Counted from the first letter of the stretch, positions 1-7,251 are shown. The stretch is DNA of 15,522 nt from Deltaproteobacteria bacterium (GCA_016203825.1 JACQMA010000034.1:1-15522), one strand, 5' to 3'. Notes: a model not told the origin generated them from the letters alone. Numbers and translations are program-made.

Positions 1-1
1 C

Positions 2-1705
2 GACACGATCCCGCTCGACGATGCGCTGGTGTACCGAAAACTCGCCGACGGTGACACCCAAGGCATCTTCCAGTTGGAAAGTCAGGGGATGACGGCCCTC
101 GTTTCGAAACTGAAACCCACCGTGTTTTCAGACATTGTAGCCCTCGTGGCCCTGTTTCGACCGGGACCACTCGGCAGTGGCATGGTCGATGATTTCATCA
201 ATCGAAAACATGGACGCATCGCGATCCAATATGAGCTGCCTCAACTCGAATCGATCCTGCGCGATACGTATGGGGTCATCGTCTATCAGGAACAGGTCAT
301 GCGGATTGCCTCGGAACTCGCCGGCTTTAGCCTCGGTGATGCCGATATCTTGCGGCGCGCGATGGGCAAGAAGCAGCGTGAAGAGATGGCCCTGCAGCGC
401 GAGCAATTCTTGAAGGGGGCTGCGACGAAAAAAATCCCCCCCAAAAAGGCCGAACACATTTTTGATTTGATGGCCAAGTTTGCCGAGTATGGATTCAACA
501 AGAGTCATTCGGCGGCCTATGCACTGGTGGCGTATCAGACGGCCTACCTCAAGTGTCATCATCCAACCGAATATCTGGCTGCCCTGATCACGTCGGAACA
601 CCTGAATGCGGACAAGGTCCTCGATGCCATTGCGGATGCGAAGAATCATGGGATTACCGTCCTGCCCCCCGATGTGAATGAGAGCGACAGTGATTTTTCG
701 GTTGTTGGCGACAATGTTATTCGCTTTGGACTGGGGGGAGTGAAGAATGTGGGCGAGGCGGCGATCGAGAGTATTCTCGAGGTGCGAAAAAATGGATCGT
801 TTTCGTCGCTCGTCGATTTTTGCGAGCGGGTTGATTCCCGCAAGGTCAACAAGCGTGTCATTGAAAGCCTCATCAAGTGTGGCGCATTCGATTCGCTGCG
901 TGAACCACGTGCGCGCCTCATGGCGGCCCTGGATCAGGTCATGGAGATCGCCAGTGCCACCCAGCGCGATCGCCTCGTGGGCCAATCGCGGCTCTTCGAT
1001 CTTGTTGCTGGCGCTCGAGACGCCAAGGGGCTTCCGACTTCCGCGATCGACGTTCCCGAGTGGCCCGATCGTCAGCTTTTGAGTTTTGAGAAAGAAGCCT
1101 TGGGTTTCTATATTACCGGTCACCCCTTGGCCCAGTTTGATCACTTGTTGAAGACGTACGCGACGGTCGACACCGTATCGCTTGCGGAGGTTCGAGATCG
1201 CCAAGAAGTTCGTTTCGGCGGGGTCGTGACCAAAATGCGTGAAGTGACGACGCGGCGCGGGGATCGGATGGGGTTTGCGACGATTGAAGACTTGAAGGGA
1301 ATGGTGGAGGTCGTGGTCTTCTCGGATGTTTACACGAAGGAAGTGATGAACCTCAAGGGCGAACGACCACTCTTTGTCGTTGGCCTGGCCGATACCGATG
1401 GTGAAAAGGTCAAGGTCATCGCGCAACAAATCTTGCTGCTCGAGGATGTGCCCTTGCATCTGACCAAGAGTGTCCATTTTGTCCTTCATTCGCCGGAGCT
1501 CACGCAGCATCACTTGGAGCAACTCAAGAGCGTGTTGACGCGGTATCCGGGGAATTGTCCCGGTTTTGTGCACCTCGTGGTCCCTGAAAAAACCGAGACG
1601 GTCCTTGAACTCCCTCAAACCCTTCGCCTCGAGCCGTCACCGCAACTCGTCGGTGCCGTCCAAAAACTTTTTGGCCACAACGTGACCCATTTCTCGACAA
1701 CGTAA
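2..1705 (+). CDS. dnaE: DNA polymerase III alpha subunit, C-terminal part (5' end outside window)
   Basis: Catalytic subunit of the replicative DNA polymerase III. The reading frame is open from base 2 and enters the window mid-gene, so any GTG or ATG near base 29 is internal; 567 residues are visible. What is seen starts just before the conserved GIFQLES segment and continues through the fingers (LVALFRPGPL, QEQVM, RRAMGKK, FNKSHSAAYALV), the helix-hairpin-helix region and an OB-fold (about bases 1209-1335). A clamp-binding pentapeptide QSRLF lies at 983-997, where the E. coli protein has QADMF. The PHP domain and catalytic aspartates would lie upstream. This layout is DnaE type, not PolC. 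The stop codon shares one base with the hflX start (TAATG), so the two are probably translationally coupled. Identification is very secure; only completeness is unknown. Confidence 0.97.
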   Translation, partial: DTIPLDDALVYRKLADGDTQGIFQLESQGMTALVSKLKPTVFSDIVALVALFRPGPLGSGMVDDFINRKHGRIAIQYELPQLESILRDTYGVIVYQEQVMRIASELAGFSLGDADILRRAMGKKQREEMALQREQFLKGAATKKIPPKKAEHIFDLMAKFAEYGFNKSHSAAYALVAYQTAYLKCHHPTEYLAALITSEHLNADKVLDAIADAKNHGITVLPPDVNESDSDFSVVGDNVIRFGLGGVKNVGEAAIESILEVRKNGSFSSLVDFCERVDSRKVNKRVIESLIKCGAFDSLREPRARLMAALDQVMEIASATQRDRLVGQSRLFDLVAGARDAKGLPTSAIDVPEWPDRQLLSFEKEALGFYITGHPLAQFDHLLKTYATVDTVSLAEVRDRQEVRFGGVVTKMREVTTRRGDRMGFATIEDLKGMVEVVVFSDVYTKEVMNLKGERPLFVVGLADTDGEKVKVIAQQILLLEDVPLHLTKSVHFVLHSPELTQHHLEQLKSVLTRYPGNCPGFVHLVVPEKTETVLELPQTLRLEPSPQLVGAVQKLFGHNVTHFSTT

Positions 1706-2928
1706 TGACTGATCGCGCCATCATCGTCGGTGTTCGTCGACCGCGGATGAGTCGAACGGAAGCGCTCGCTTCGTTGGAAGAGCTTGTCGAGCTGGTTCGA
1801 ACGGCAGGGGGAGTAGTGGCAGGTCGCCTGTTTCAAGAGGTGAAGGCGATTCATCCCGCGACGTTGATTGGTGTCGGAAAAGTTCACGACCTGTCTGAAC
1901 AGGTGAGAGGTACGAATGCTGATGTCGTCATCATCGATGATGAACTGACGCCGGTCCAGAATCGAAATCTTGAACGGGCCCTTGAAGTTCGCGTCCTCGA
2001 TCGGACTGCACTTATCCTCGATGTCTTCGCACTCCGGGCCCGTACGGAAGAGGGCAAACTCCAAGTCGAGGCGGCGCAATTGGCGTACCTTGCTCCGCGC
2101 TTGGTGGGACGCGGAAAAACATTCTCGCAACAGGTGGGGAGGATCGGGACGCGCGGTCCTGGGGAAACGGCCCTGGAATACAGTCGTCGGCGACTTCGTG
2201 AACGACAGGTGGTGCTGAACCGTCGGCTCGAACAGGTGCGCCGGGAGCGAAAAGTGCATCGCGCCCAGCGAGAAAACGTGCCGCTGCCGCTCGTGGCCCT
2301 CGTGGGGTATACCAATGCCGGGAAGTCGACCCTCATGAATGCCCTGACAAAGGCGGGAGTCTTTGTCGAAGACACACTCTTTGCAACACTCGATCCCACC
2401 GTGCGTCGCCTTCGACTTCCTTCAGGAAGGATGGTGCTGCTTGCCGACACCGTCGGATTCATTCGGCGGCTTCCACATCAATTGGTCAAAGCCTTTCGGG
2501 CGACGTTCGAGGAAATCGCTTATGCCCATCTCATCGCTCACATCGTGGACGTTGCGGACGAAGATGCCGAGCACCATGTGGCGACGGTTGAAACCGTTTT
2601 GGGGGAATTGGAACTCAATCACAAACCGCGGTTGACGATCCACAACAAGAGCGATCGACAACCCCATCACCTTCGCCGAAACCCTGAAGCGATTCCCATC
2701 TCGGCGCTGACGGGGGAGGGTATTAATCACTTGCTGGAGAGGCTCGATGAGGCCTTGCGTGTTGGTTTTTTGAGGGTCCGGCTGCGACTGCCCTATAACC
2801 GTGGTGATATCCTTTCTGAAATCTACCGCGTAGGCCACGTCTGGAAGGCCAAACATCTGGCAAAGACCATTTCGGTTGATTGTGAGCTGCCAGAAAAATT
2901 TGTTGGAAAATGGAAAAGATTTTTATAG
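1705..2928 (+). CDS. hflX: Ribosome-associated GTPase HflX
   Basis: GTPase that binds the 50S subunit and splits stalled ribosomes. The protein is 407 residues, normal for the family. The N-terminal HflX domain is followed by a basic helical linker and then the G domain: G1 is GYTNAGKST (residues 201-209), G3 is DTVGF (248-252) and G4 is NKSD (314-317). The family signature after the first domain reads GPGETALE rather than the usual GPGETQLE, a small deviation in an otherwise standard sequence. The ATG overlaps the dnaE stop by one base. The stop codon at 2926-2928 lies inside the first unit of the repeat that precedes pgsA. Placement behind dnaE suggests co-transcription with a replication gene; no functional link beyond growth is implied. 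Confidence 0.96.
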   Translation: MTDRAIIVGVRRPRMSRTEALASLEELVELVRTAGGVVAGRLFQEVKAIHPATLIGVGKVHDLSEQVRGTNADVVIIDDELTPVQNRNLERALEVRVLDRTALILDVFALRARTEEGKLQVEAAQLAYLAPRLVGRGKTFSQQVGRIGTRGPGETALEYSRRRLRERQVVLNRRLEQVRRERKVHRAQRENVPLPLVALVGYTNAGKSTLMNALTKAGVFVEDTLFATLDPTVRRLRLPSGRMVLLADTVGFIRRLPHQLVKAFRATFEEIAYAHLIAHIVDVADEDAEHHVATVETVLGELELNHKPRLTIHNKSDRQPHHLRRNPEAIPISALTGEGINHLLERLDEALRVGFLRVRLRLPYNRGDILSEIYRVGHVWKAKHLAKTISVDCELPEKFVGKWKRFL

Positions 2929-2962
2929 GTCCTATTGGGCCTATAGGACTTATAGGACCTAT
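2924..2962. repeat. 9-bp tandem repeat, also an 11-bp inverted repeat, at the pgsA start
   Basis: Four consecutive 9-bp units, TATAGGTCC, TATTGGGCC, TATAGGACT and TATAGGACC (2924-2959), consensus TATAGGNCC, end at the pgsA ATG. Because the unit is nearly self-complementary, the array also contains a perfect 11-bp inverted repeat: ATAGGTCCTAT at 2925-2935 and ATAGGACCTAT at 2952-2962, with a 16-base loop. In RNA this would place the hflX stop in one arm and the pgsA Shine-Dalgarno and first two bases of its ATG in the other. The period is a multiple of three, so all frames stay open; read as protein it gives IGP or YRT-like repeats. Confidence 0.85.
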
Positions 2963-3536
2963 GAACATCTTCTCACTTGCAGACCTGTTAACCACCCTTC
3001 GCCTGCTGCTGGTACCCGTCTATGTCTGGTGCTTTGTCGAAGCGCGGGCCGAGGCAGCGTTCTGGGTCTTTGTCGTCGCGGGCTTTACCGATGTCATTGA
3101 TGGCACGGTTGCCCGCCTGTTGGGAAAATCAACGCGATTGGGATCGATCCTCGACCCCATTGCCGACAAGCTTCTCATGGGAACGTGTTTCATAACGCTC
3201 ACGATGGTCGGAAGGCTTCCTGTGTGGTTTCTCGTCTTGGCGCTCACCCGTGACGTCATTCTGATGGGCGGCATCTTTTACTTCGAAAAAATCAGGGCCA
3301 ATATTCATTATCGGCCACTTCGCTTGAGTAAACTGGCAACCCTCTGTCAGCTGTTGACCGCAGGGTTGGCCCTCCTCTTTTGGTGGCAGCCAGTGGTTCA
3401 AGGGGGGAGGTGGGGAGACGTTTTTTGGATCGCGCTCTCGGCTTCCGCACTCCTCATTGCCGTAAGTGGCGTCATGTACATCTCACAGGGGATCAGGATG
3501 CTCGCGACATTTCGGAACAATCATGAACGTTCGTGA
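2961..3536 (+). CDS. pgsA: CDP-alcohol phosphatidyltransferase (PgsA-like)
   Basis: Membrane enzyme that transfers a phosphatidyl group from CDP-diacylglycerol to an alcohol, most likely glycerol-3-phosphate (phosphatidylglycerol synthesis). The 191-residue product holds the full signature DG-x2-AR-x8-G-x3-D-x3-D: D47, G48, A51, R52, G61, D65 and D69, with the extra conserved D44 just before it. Several hydrophobic segments fit an integral membrane protein. The start at 2961 is chosen because MNIFSLADLLTTLR matches the family N-terminus; an in-frame ATG at 2910 would add 17 repeat-encoded residues and has no ribosome binding site. AGGA at 2954-2957 (spacing 3) or at 2945-2948 (spacing 12), both within the repeat, must serve as Shine-Dalgarno. 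A cardiolipin-synthase-type relative cannot be excluded from motifs alone. Confidence 0.85.
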   Translation: MNIFSLADLLTTLRLLLVPVYVWCFVEARAEAAFWVFVVAGFTDVIDGTVARLLGKSTRLGSILDPIADKLLMGTCFITLTMVGRLPVWFLVLALTRDVILMGGIFYFEKIRANIHYRPLRLSKLATLCQLLTAGLALLFWWQPVVQGGRWGDVFWIALSASALLIAVSGVMYISQGIRMLATFRNNHERS

Positions 3537-4197
3537 CATAGGTCTCGTGCCCTACAGACAAGCCTGGCAACTGCAAGAAGAGCTTCGCACTCGGCGGATC
3601 GCGGGCGAGATCGGGGATCAATTTCTCCTCGTGGAACACCCGCCGGTTTATACCTTGGGCAAGCGAGATTGTGATAAGGACCTCCTTGTTCCAAGAGAGA
3701 TGGTTGCGCGAGAAGGTATTGAGGTGGTGAAGACCAATCGCGGCGGGCGCGTCACGTACCATGGTCCCGGGCAAATGGCTGGGTATTTTATTTGCTCCCT
3801 GGACGAACAAGGGATCAGTGTTCCGGAATTTGTCCGTCGGGTCGAAGAACTGGTGATACAGGTCTTGGCGGATGTTGGCATTGATGGTGAACGTGATCCT
3901 GAATATCCCGGTGTCTGGGTTGGACGCGACAAGATTGCGGCGATTGGGTTGAATTTTAGCCACCGTGTTTCACAGCACGGTTTTGCCCTGAACGTTTCCC
4001 CAAATCTCGATCACTATCGCTTCATCATCCCGTGCGGCATCACCGATCGTGGCGTGACGTCGATGGAGAAAATCCTGGGAAGAGTCGTTCCCATGGCGAT
4101 GGTGAAAGAACGCGTCATGGCCCACGTCCACAAACTGTTTGGATTAGTCCGTTGCCCCGTCGGCAGGGGTGAAGGCGAGACTGCCGTACGAATCTGA
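3523..4197 (+). CDS. lipB: Octanoyl-[ACP]:protein N-octanoyltransferase LipB
   Basis: Moves octanoate from acyl carrier protein to lipoyl domains of the 2-oxoacid dehydrogenases and the glycine cleavage H protein, the first step of lipoate synthesis. Residues 73-84 carry RGGRVTYHGPGQ, K137 lies in KIAAIG, the HGFALN segment follows, and C171 in IPCGI is the acyl-thioester cysteine (E. coli K135 and C169). The ATG at 3523 overlaps pgsA by 14 bases and gives a 224-residue protein with a family-typical N-terminus; the frame is open further upstream but only within pgsA. A weak GGAA lies about six bases before the ATG. The last 54 bases are covered on the other strand by the small gene ending at 4144. 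No lipA is seen in the window. Confidence 0.95.
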   Translation: MNVRDIGLVPYRQAWQLQEELRTRRIAGEIGDQFLLVEHPPVYTLGKRDCDKDLLVPREMVAREGIEVVKTNRGGRVTYHGPGQMAGYFICSLDEQGISVPEFVRRVEELVIQVLADVGIDGERDPEYPGVWVGRDKIAAIGLNFSHRVSQHGFALNVSPNLDHYRFIIPCGITDRGVTSMEKILGRVVPMAMVKERVMAHVHKLFGLVRCPVGRGEGETAVRI

Positions 4198-4389
4198 TCG
4201 CTCGGTGACTTCTTCCACTTTGGGTTCGAAGGTCACATCAATATATTCAACATTTGCGGCGGAATCCGGAAGGGACTTGAGATGCGCCTCATAACTTTCC
4301 TTGGTGACGACCCCTTGACGCGTGCGATACGTGATCAAACGGAGATCGAATTGATTGCTGTCATCCTTCACCATAGCTGCTGACCTCAT
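4144..4389 (-). CDS. Small acidic protein of unknown function coupled to the diadenylate cyclase
   Basis: An 81-residue protein I do not recognise. Its ATG (4389-4387) overlaps the cyclase stop codon in an ATGA arrangement, strong evidence of translational coupling and that the frame is real. A second possible start, M6, gives MVKDDSNQFDLRL. The core (about residues 6-55) looks globular and conserved in style, with the pattern FDLRLITYRTRQGVVTKE and then YEAHLKSLPD; the tail is acidic and Ser/Thr-rich. There is no signal peptide, membrane segment or cysteine. The last 18 codons are antisense to the end of lipB, so this tail has constrained composition. Function could be accessory to c-di-AMP signalling, but this rests on position only. 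Confidence 0.65.
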   Translation of the reverse strand: MRSAAMVKDDSNQFDLRLITYRTRQGVVTKESYEAHLKSLPDSAANVEYIDVTFEPKVEEVTERSDSYGSLAFTPADGATD

Positions 4390-5276
4390 TTCTTCGGTTG
4401 TCGCTTCTCCAGGTTCATGACGATCTGACCATCACGAAAGATGCGCACATCACCTGATGACTCTGAGATGACAAACGCAATCGCCTTTGTCAACTTGGTG
4501 ATCCCCGCGGCGGCCATGTGACGACTTCCCAGTCCGCGTGGAAGATTGGATTCTTCCGACGCGACGCCGAGGTAGCGACCTGCGGTAATGATGATGCCTT
4601 CGTCACTAATAATGAAGGCGCCATCGAGGGCCGAGAACTCGCGAATCGTTTCTTTGATGGCACTGTTCAGGATATGCCGTTCTTCTTCTTCATAGCCTTT
4701 GAATGGATTCATGATCATCTGGCGTGAGAGCTGCAGGACCTTTTCGTGATCGCCGAGCACAAAAATGGTTCCAACCGGTTTTCCTTCACGACCCTTGTCG
4801 GCAAGTTCCATCGTGAGGTTCAAGACCGCCTGAAAGAGTTCGGGATGGACAATATCCGAGAGACTCGAGAGTCCTTTGCCGGCCATGATTTCCGATTCTT
4901 TACTCGTGTCGACGATTTGAATCAGATCAAGGAGACCAACATCGGTTTGACCCACCACAAAAACGAGCTTGGCCCCGGGCGCAATCGTTCCATCCGAGAT
5001 GGCGAGTGATGTGGCTGCCTTAATGAGCGACAGCCGCGTCATGCTGGTTTTGGGTAAAGTGATTTGCCCTGACGCAAGATTCACCAACGAGGTTTCCTCT
5101 TCCCGTTTCTTTCGGCTCATCAGGATCAGCGGGATCCGCTTTCGCGGGAGCGGCCCATCAAACGTGAGGTCATCGAGGGGGTCGATATGGATGAAGACCG
5201 CATCGGCCTTGATCTTGGCGGCGATTGCAACGGCGGTCTTGATCATGAGAACGTTGTCGGATTTCACGAGGGTCAA
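4386..5276 (-). CDS. Diadenylate cyclase, DacZ-like (PK-C-like domain plus DAC domain)
   Basis: Predicted to condense two ATP into cyclic di-AMP. The C-terminal part (about residues 126-290) is a DAC (DisA_N) domain: NPFKGYE at 190-196, the catalytic DGA at 218-220, GLGSRHMAAAGIT at 248-260 in place of the bacterial RHR motif, and SESSG at 271-275. The N-terminal 125 residues have no transmembrane helices, unlike CdaA, and no HhH domain follows, unlike DisA. Their pattern (AAKIKADAVFIH, then GAKLVFVVGQTDVGLLDLI) resembles the pyruvate-kinase C-terminal-like domain of archaeal-type DacZ; that comparison is from memory. The start is uncertain: TTG 5276 is the first possible start after an in-frame TGA, GTG 5267 and ATG 5246 are alternatives, and none has a Shine-Dalgarno. 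The gene is divergent from dsbD and coupled to the small gene downstream. Confidence 0.85.
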   Translation of the reverse strand: MTLVKSDNVLMIKTAVAIAAKIKADAVFIHIDPLDDLTFDGPLPRKRIPLILMSRKKREEETSLVNLASGQITLPKTSMTRLSLIKAATSLAISDGTIAPGAKLVFVVGQTDVGLLDLIQIVDTSKESEIMAGKGLSSLSDIVHPELFQAVLNLTMELADKGREGKPVGTIFVLGDHEKVLQLSRQMIMNPFKGYEEEERHILNSAIKETIREFSALDGAFIISDEGIIITAGRYLGVASEESNLPRGLGSRHMAAAGITKLTKAIAFVISESSGDVRIFRDGQIVMNLEKRQPKK

Positions 5277-5294
5277 AATAACTGATTGGGGTTG

Positions 5295-5316
5295 TCACTT
5301 CAAGGTGAATCTCCTT
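5295..5316 (-). promoter_or_regulatory. Strong Shine-Dalgarno leading to a TTG-AAG-TGA mini-frame upstream of the cyclase
   Basis: On the minus strand AAGGAG (5316-5311) is followed, after a seven-base spacer, by TTG AAG TGA (5303-5295). This is the best ribosome binding site in the region and is in frame with the cyclase, but the third codon is a stop. Beyond the stop the cyclase frame continues open through CAA CCC CAA TCA GTT ATT into the annotated TTG. It may be a minimal leader frame, a damaged start or a sequence error. Confidence 0.5.
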
Positions 5317-5340
5317 AAATTTTCCTTCATCTTCCATACG

Positions 5341-5369
5341 TTGACGAAAAAATGGCGCTCCGGTACTAC
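5341..5369 (+). promoter_or_regulatory. Possible dsbD promoter
   Basis: TTGACG (5341-5346, five of six matches to the -35 consensus), a 17-base spacer and TACTAC (5364-5369, three of six) precede dsbD in the 94-base divergent gap. The predicted transcription start, near 5376, falls between the two candidate ATGs, which would make the message leaderless from ATG 5377. The weak -10 limits confidence. Confidence 0.3.
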
Positions 5370-5370
5370 T

Positions 5371-6996
5371 ATGACGATGAAGTTATGGTTCCTCAAACGT
5401 TTGTTCCTCTTTGCCGTCCTCCTCTTTCCGTTGGGCGTAGGGGCCGATGCATCTCCGTTTGAAGTCGCCTGGAGCGACGCGCCACTTCGCATTCCGCCGC
5501 AGGGAACCTTTGAGCTGACCGTTACTGTCCGCATGCCCGAAGGACATTATATCTACGCCGACAAGACGCGCCTCGAGTTCCAGAGTTTGGAAGGCGTCCA
5601 TATCGACCAGATCGAGTATCCCAAGTCGGTGGTTCATCACGATTCGTACCTCAATCAGGACACGCAGGTGTTTGTGGGTGAAGTGACCATCGTGGCGAAA
5701 GGGAATGTCCCCGCGGGAGCGGAACCGGCTCTGCGTGAACTCTCGGCGGTCCTCTCATTGCAGGGGTGTACGCCACAGCTCTGTCTTCGTCCGGAGGAAC
5801 GGCTGCTCCTCTTTCGGGTCGAAGTGGTGAATCCCACAGCCTCCGGAGAAGGTGATGTGTCTCCCCCGGGTGATGTGGCATCATCTCGTTTCAACCTTCT
5901 CAATTCGATTCGCGAGGAGCACTTTTCCGATATCGTTGGGCAAGGGTGGGGATGGGCGTTACTCATCGTCTTCATCGCCGGCGTCCTCACCTCATTCACG
6001 CCGTGTGTCTGGCCGGTGATTCCCGTCGTCCTGCTTATTGTCGGGATTCACCCCGAGCAAAAAGTTCGCCGCAACATTGGGCTCACGCTCTCGCTCGTGG
6101 CAGGGACAGTCCTCGTGTATGCCACCTTGGGTGTTGTCGCCGCGGCCCTCGGGAAGAGTTTGGGGTTTCTCTTTCAAAATAAACTGTTTCTCTTTGCCGT
6201 CGTGGTCTTTTTCGTCATGATGAGTCTGTCAATGTTCGGCCTTTTCGAGATTCGCCTTCCGCTCCGTCTCCAACAACGTTTGACGCAACTTGGTGGTCGC
6301 GGGTATCGCGGTGCCTTCTTGGCGGGCCTTGGAACCGGGGTGATCGCATCACCCTGTGTCGGTCCGGTTGTTGCCGGCATTCTCACCTATGTCGTTCTGC
6401 AGAAGAGTTACGCGTTAGGGTTTCTCCTCCTTGTCGTCTACGGGGCAGGGATGGGGTCGCTCTTCATTCTTTTGGGATTGACGGCCGCGCAGCTCGCACA
6501 ACGATTGAAGAGCGGTTCGTGGATGGTGTGGATCAAGCGATGTTTAGGTCTCCTCCTTCTCCTCCCGGCCCTTTTCTACATGCAGAGTTTGACCGGTATT
6601 CGTTGGGCCGATGTCCTGCATCCCCCGAAGGGTCCCGGCATTCAGTGGGTCGAATCGGTGGAACAAGGCTTATCGATGGCCGAGGCAAGTCGTCGTCCCA
6701 TCATCATGGATTTTTATGCCGATTGGTGTCCGCCGTGTCGCTCTCTGGACCGCTGGTTCTTTCACCGTTCGGATGTCGTCGAACTCTCTGCGGAGTTTAT
6801 TCCTCTTCGTGTCGATGCGACCATCGAGACCCAAGAGGTTTCGCGCATCCTCGATCATTATGGTGTCGCGGGACTCCCGACGATCCTCTTCTTCTCACCG
6901 GATGGGGTTGCTTACGATGACCTGCGCGTGAGCGCCTTCGACCCCGACCGCGTCCTCGCCTCCATGCACGAGGCTCTCAGGCGATCTAGAAAATAA
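5371..6996 (+). CDS. dsbD: Thiol:disulfide interchange protein DsbD
   Basis: Carries reducing power from cytoplasmic thioredoxin across the inner membrane to periplasmic targets. All three modules are present in about 541 residues. A signal peptide (WFLKRLFLFAVLLFPLGVGADA) leads into the periplasmic N-terminal domain with the cysteine pair C133/C138 (GCTPQLC). The membrane domain follows, with its two redox cysteines C212 (FTPCVWP) and C329 (ASPCVGP). The C-terminal thioredoxin-like domain has WCPPC (C453/C456) and the cis-proline segment GLPTI. The frame is open far upstream antisense to the cyclase, so a naive start is misleading; ATG 5371 or 5377 puts the signal peptide at the N-terminus. 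There is no clear Shine-Dalgarno. The substrate partner (a DsbC or CcmG homologue) is not in the window. Confidence 0.93.
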   Translation: MTMKLWFLKRLFLFAVLLFPLGVGADASPFEVAWSDAPLRIPPQGTFELTVTVRMPEGHYIYADKTRLEFQSLEGVHIDQIEYPKSVVHHDSYLNQDTQVFVGEVTIVAKGNVPAGAEPALRELSAVLSLQGCTPQLCLRPEERLLLFRVEVVNPTASGEGDVSPPGDVASSRFNLLNSIREEHFSDIVGQGWGWALLIVFIAGVLTSFTPCVWPVIPVVLLIVGIHPEQKVRRNIGLTLSLVAGTVLVYATLGVVAAALGKSLGFLFQNKLFLFAVVVFFVMMSLSMFGLFEIRLPLRLQQRLTQLGGRGYRGAFLAGLGTGVIASPCVGPVVAGILTYVVLQKSYALGFLLLVVYGAGMGSLFILLGLTAAQLAQRLKSGSWMVWIKRCLGLLLLLPALFYMQSLTGIRWADVLHPPKGPGIQWVESVEQGLSMAEASRRPIIMDFYADWCPPCRSLDRWFFHRSDVVELSAEFIPLRVDATIETQEVSRILDHYGVAGLPTILFFSPDGVAYDDLRVSAFDPDRVLASMHEALRRSRK

Positions 6997-7000
6997 TTGC

Positions 7001-7034
7001 TTGAGCATATAGACTATTTGATGTAGGATATCCA
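7001..7034 (+). promoter_or_regulatory. Promoter and possible operator of the toxin-antitoxin pair
   Basis: TTGAGC (7001-7006), a 17-base spacer and TAGGAT (7024-7029) form a plausible sigma-70 promoter just after the dsbD stop. Two small palindromes overlap it: ATAG-A-CTAT (7009-7017) and GGATATCC (7026-7033). These are in the right place for autorepression by the antitoxin, which is common for VapB families, but binding is inferred. The start site would lie about three bases before the vapB ATG. Confidence 0.4.
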
Positions 7035-7038
7035 TATA

Positions 7039-7251
7039 ATGGCCCTTCAGCTCAAAAAGATTGCAACGAATATTCCCGAAGATCTCCTCGCGGAAGCCGT
7101 CCATCTCACCGGTTGGAATCAAACGAGGACGCTCGTGGAAGGTTTAAAAGAGCTGATTGAAAGACGGAAACGAGAGGCCTTGCTGGCCCTCCAGGGAAAG
7201 ATTGTCATGCGCTTATCGACCCACCGGACACGTGAGCGAAGAAAGGTGTAA
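7039..7251 (+). CDS. vapB: VapB-type antitoxin
   Basis: A 70-residue antitoxin expected to bind and neutralise the adjacent PIN-domain RNase and, as in related families, to repress its own promoter. The start KIATNIPEDLLAEAVHLTG is the ribbon-helix-helix pattern of the VapB (DUF2191-like) family: a short beta strand followed by two helices. The basic C-terminal part (ELIERRKREALLALQGKI, then RTRERRKV) is the usual toxin-binding tail. ATG 7039 overlaps a TATAAT-like string, and TAGGA ten bases upstream is a poor Shine-Dalgarno, so translation may be near-leaderless. The stop TAA abuts the toxin start directly, supporting a two-gene operon. Confidence 0.85.
   Translation: MALQLKKIATNIPEDLLAEAVHLTGWNQTRTLVEGLKELIERRKREALLALQGKIVMRLSTHRTRERRKV

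Noticed and set aside
128-1618. Long minus-strand open frame (496 codons) opposite dnaE
   Set aside because: It is antisense to a certain dnaE frame, has no recognisable domain and is Arg/His-rich, as expected from the shadow of codon-biased coding DNA.
1615-2259. Minus-strand open frame opposite the dnaE-hflX junction
   Set aside because: It overlaps two certain genes with no ribosome binding site or domain.
4969-5370. N-terminal extension of dsbD back to 4969
   Set aside because: This part is antisense to the cyclase and would bury the signal peptide; the DsbD export signal must start at 5371 or 5377.
6990-7045. AT-rich dsbD-vapB gap as a dif site near xerD
   Set aside because: No 11-6-11 arrangement resembling dif arms is visible, and the features fit a promoter with operator better.
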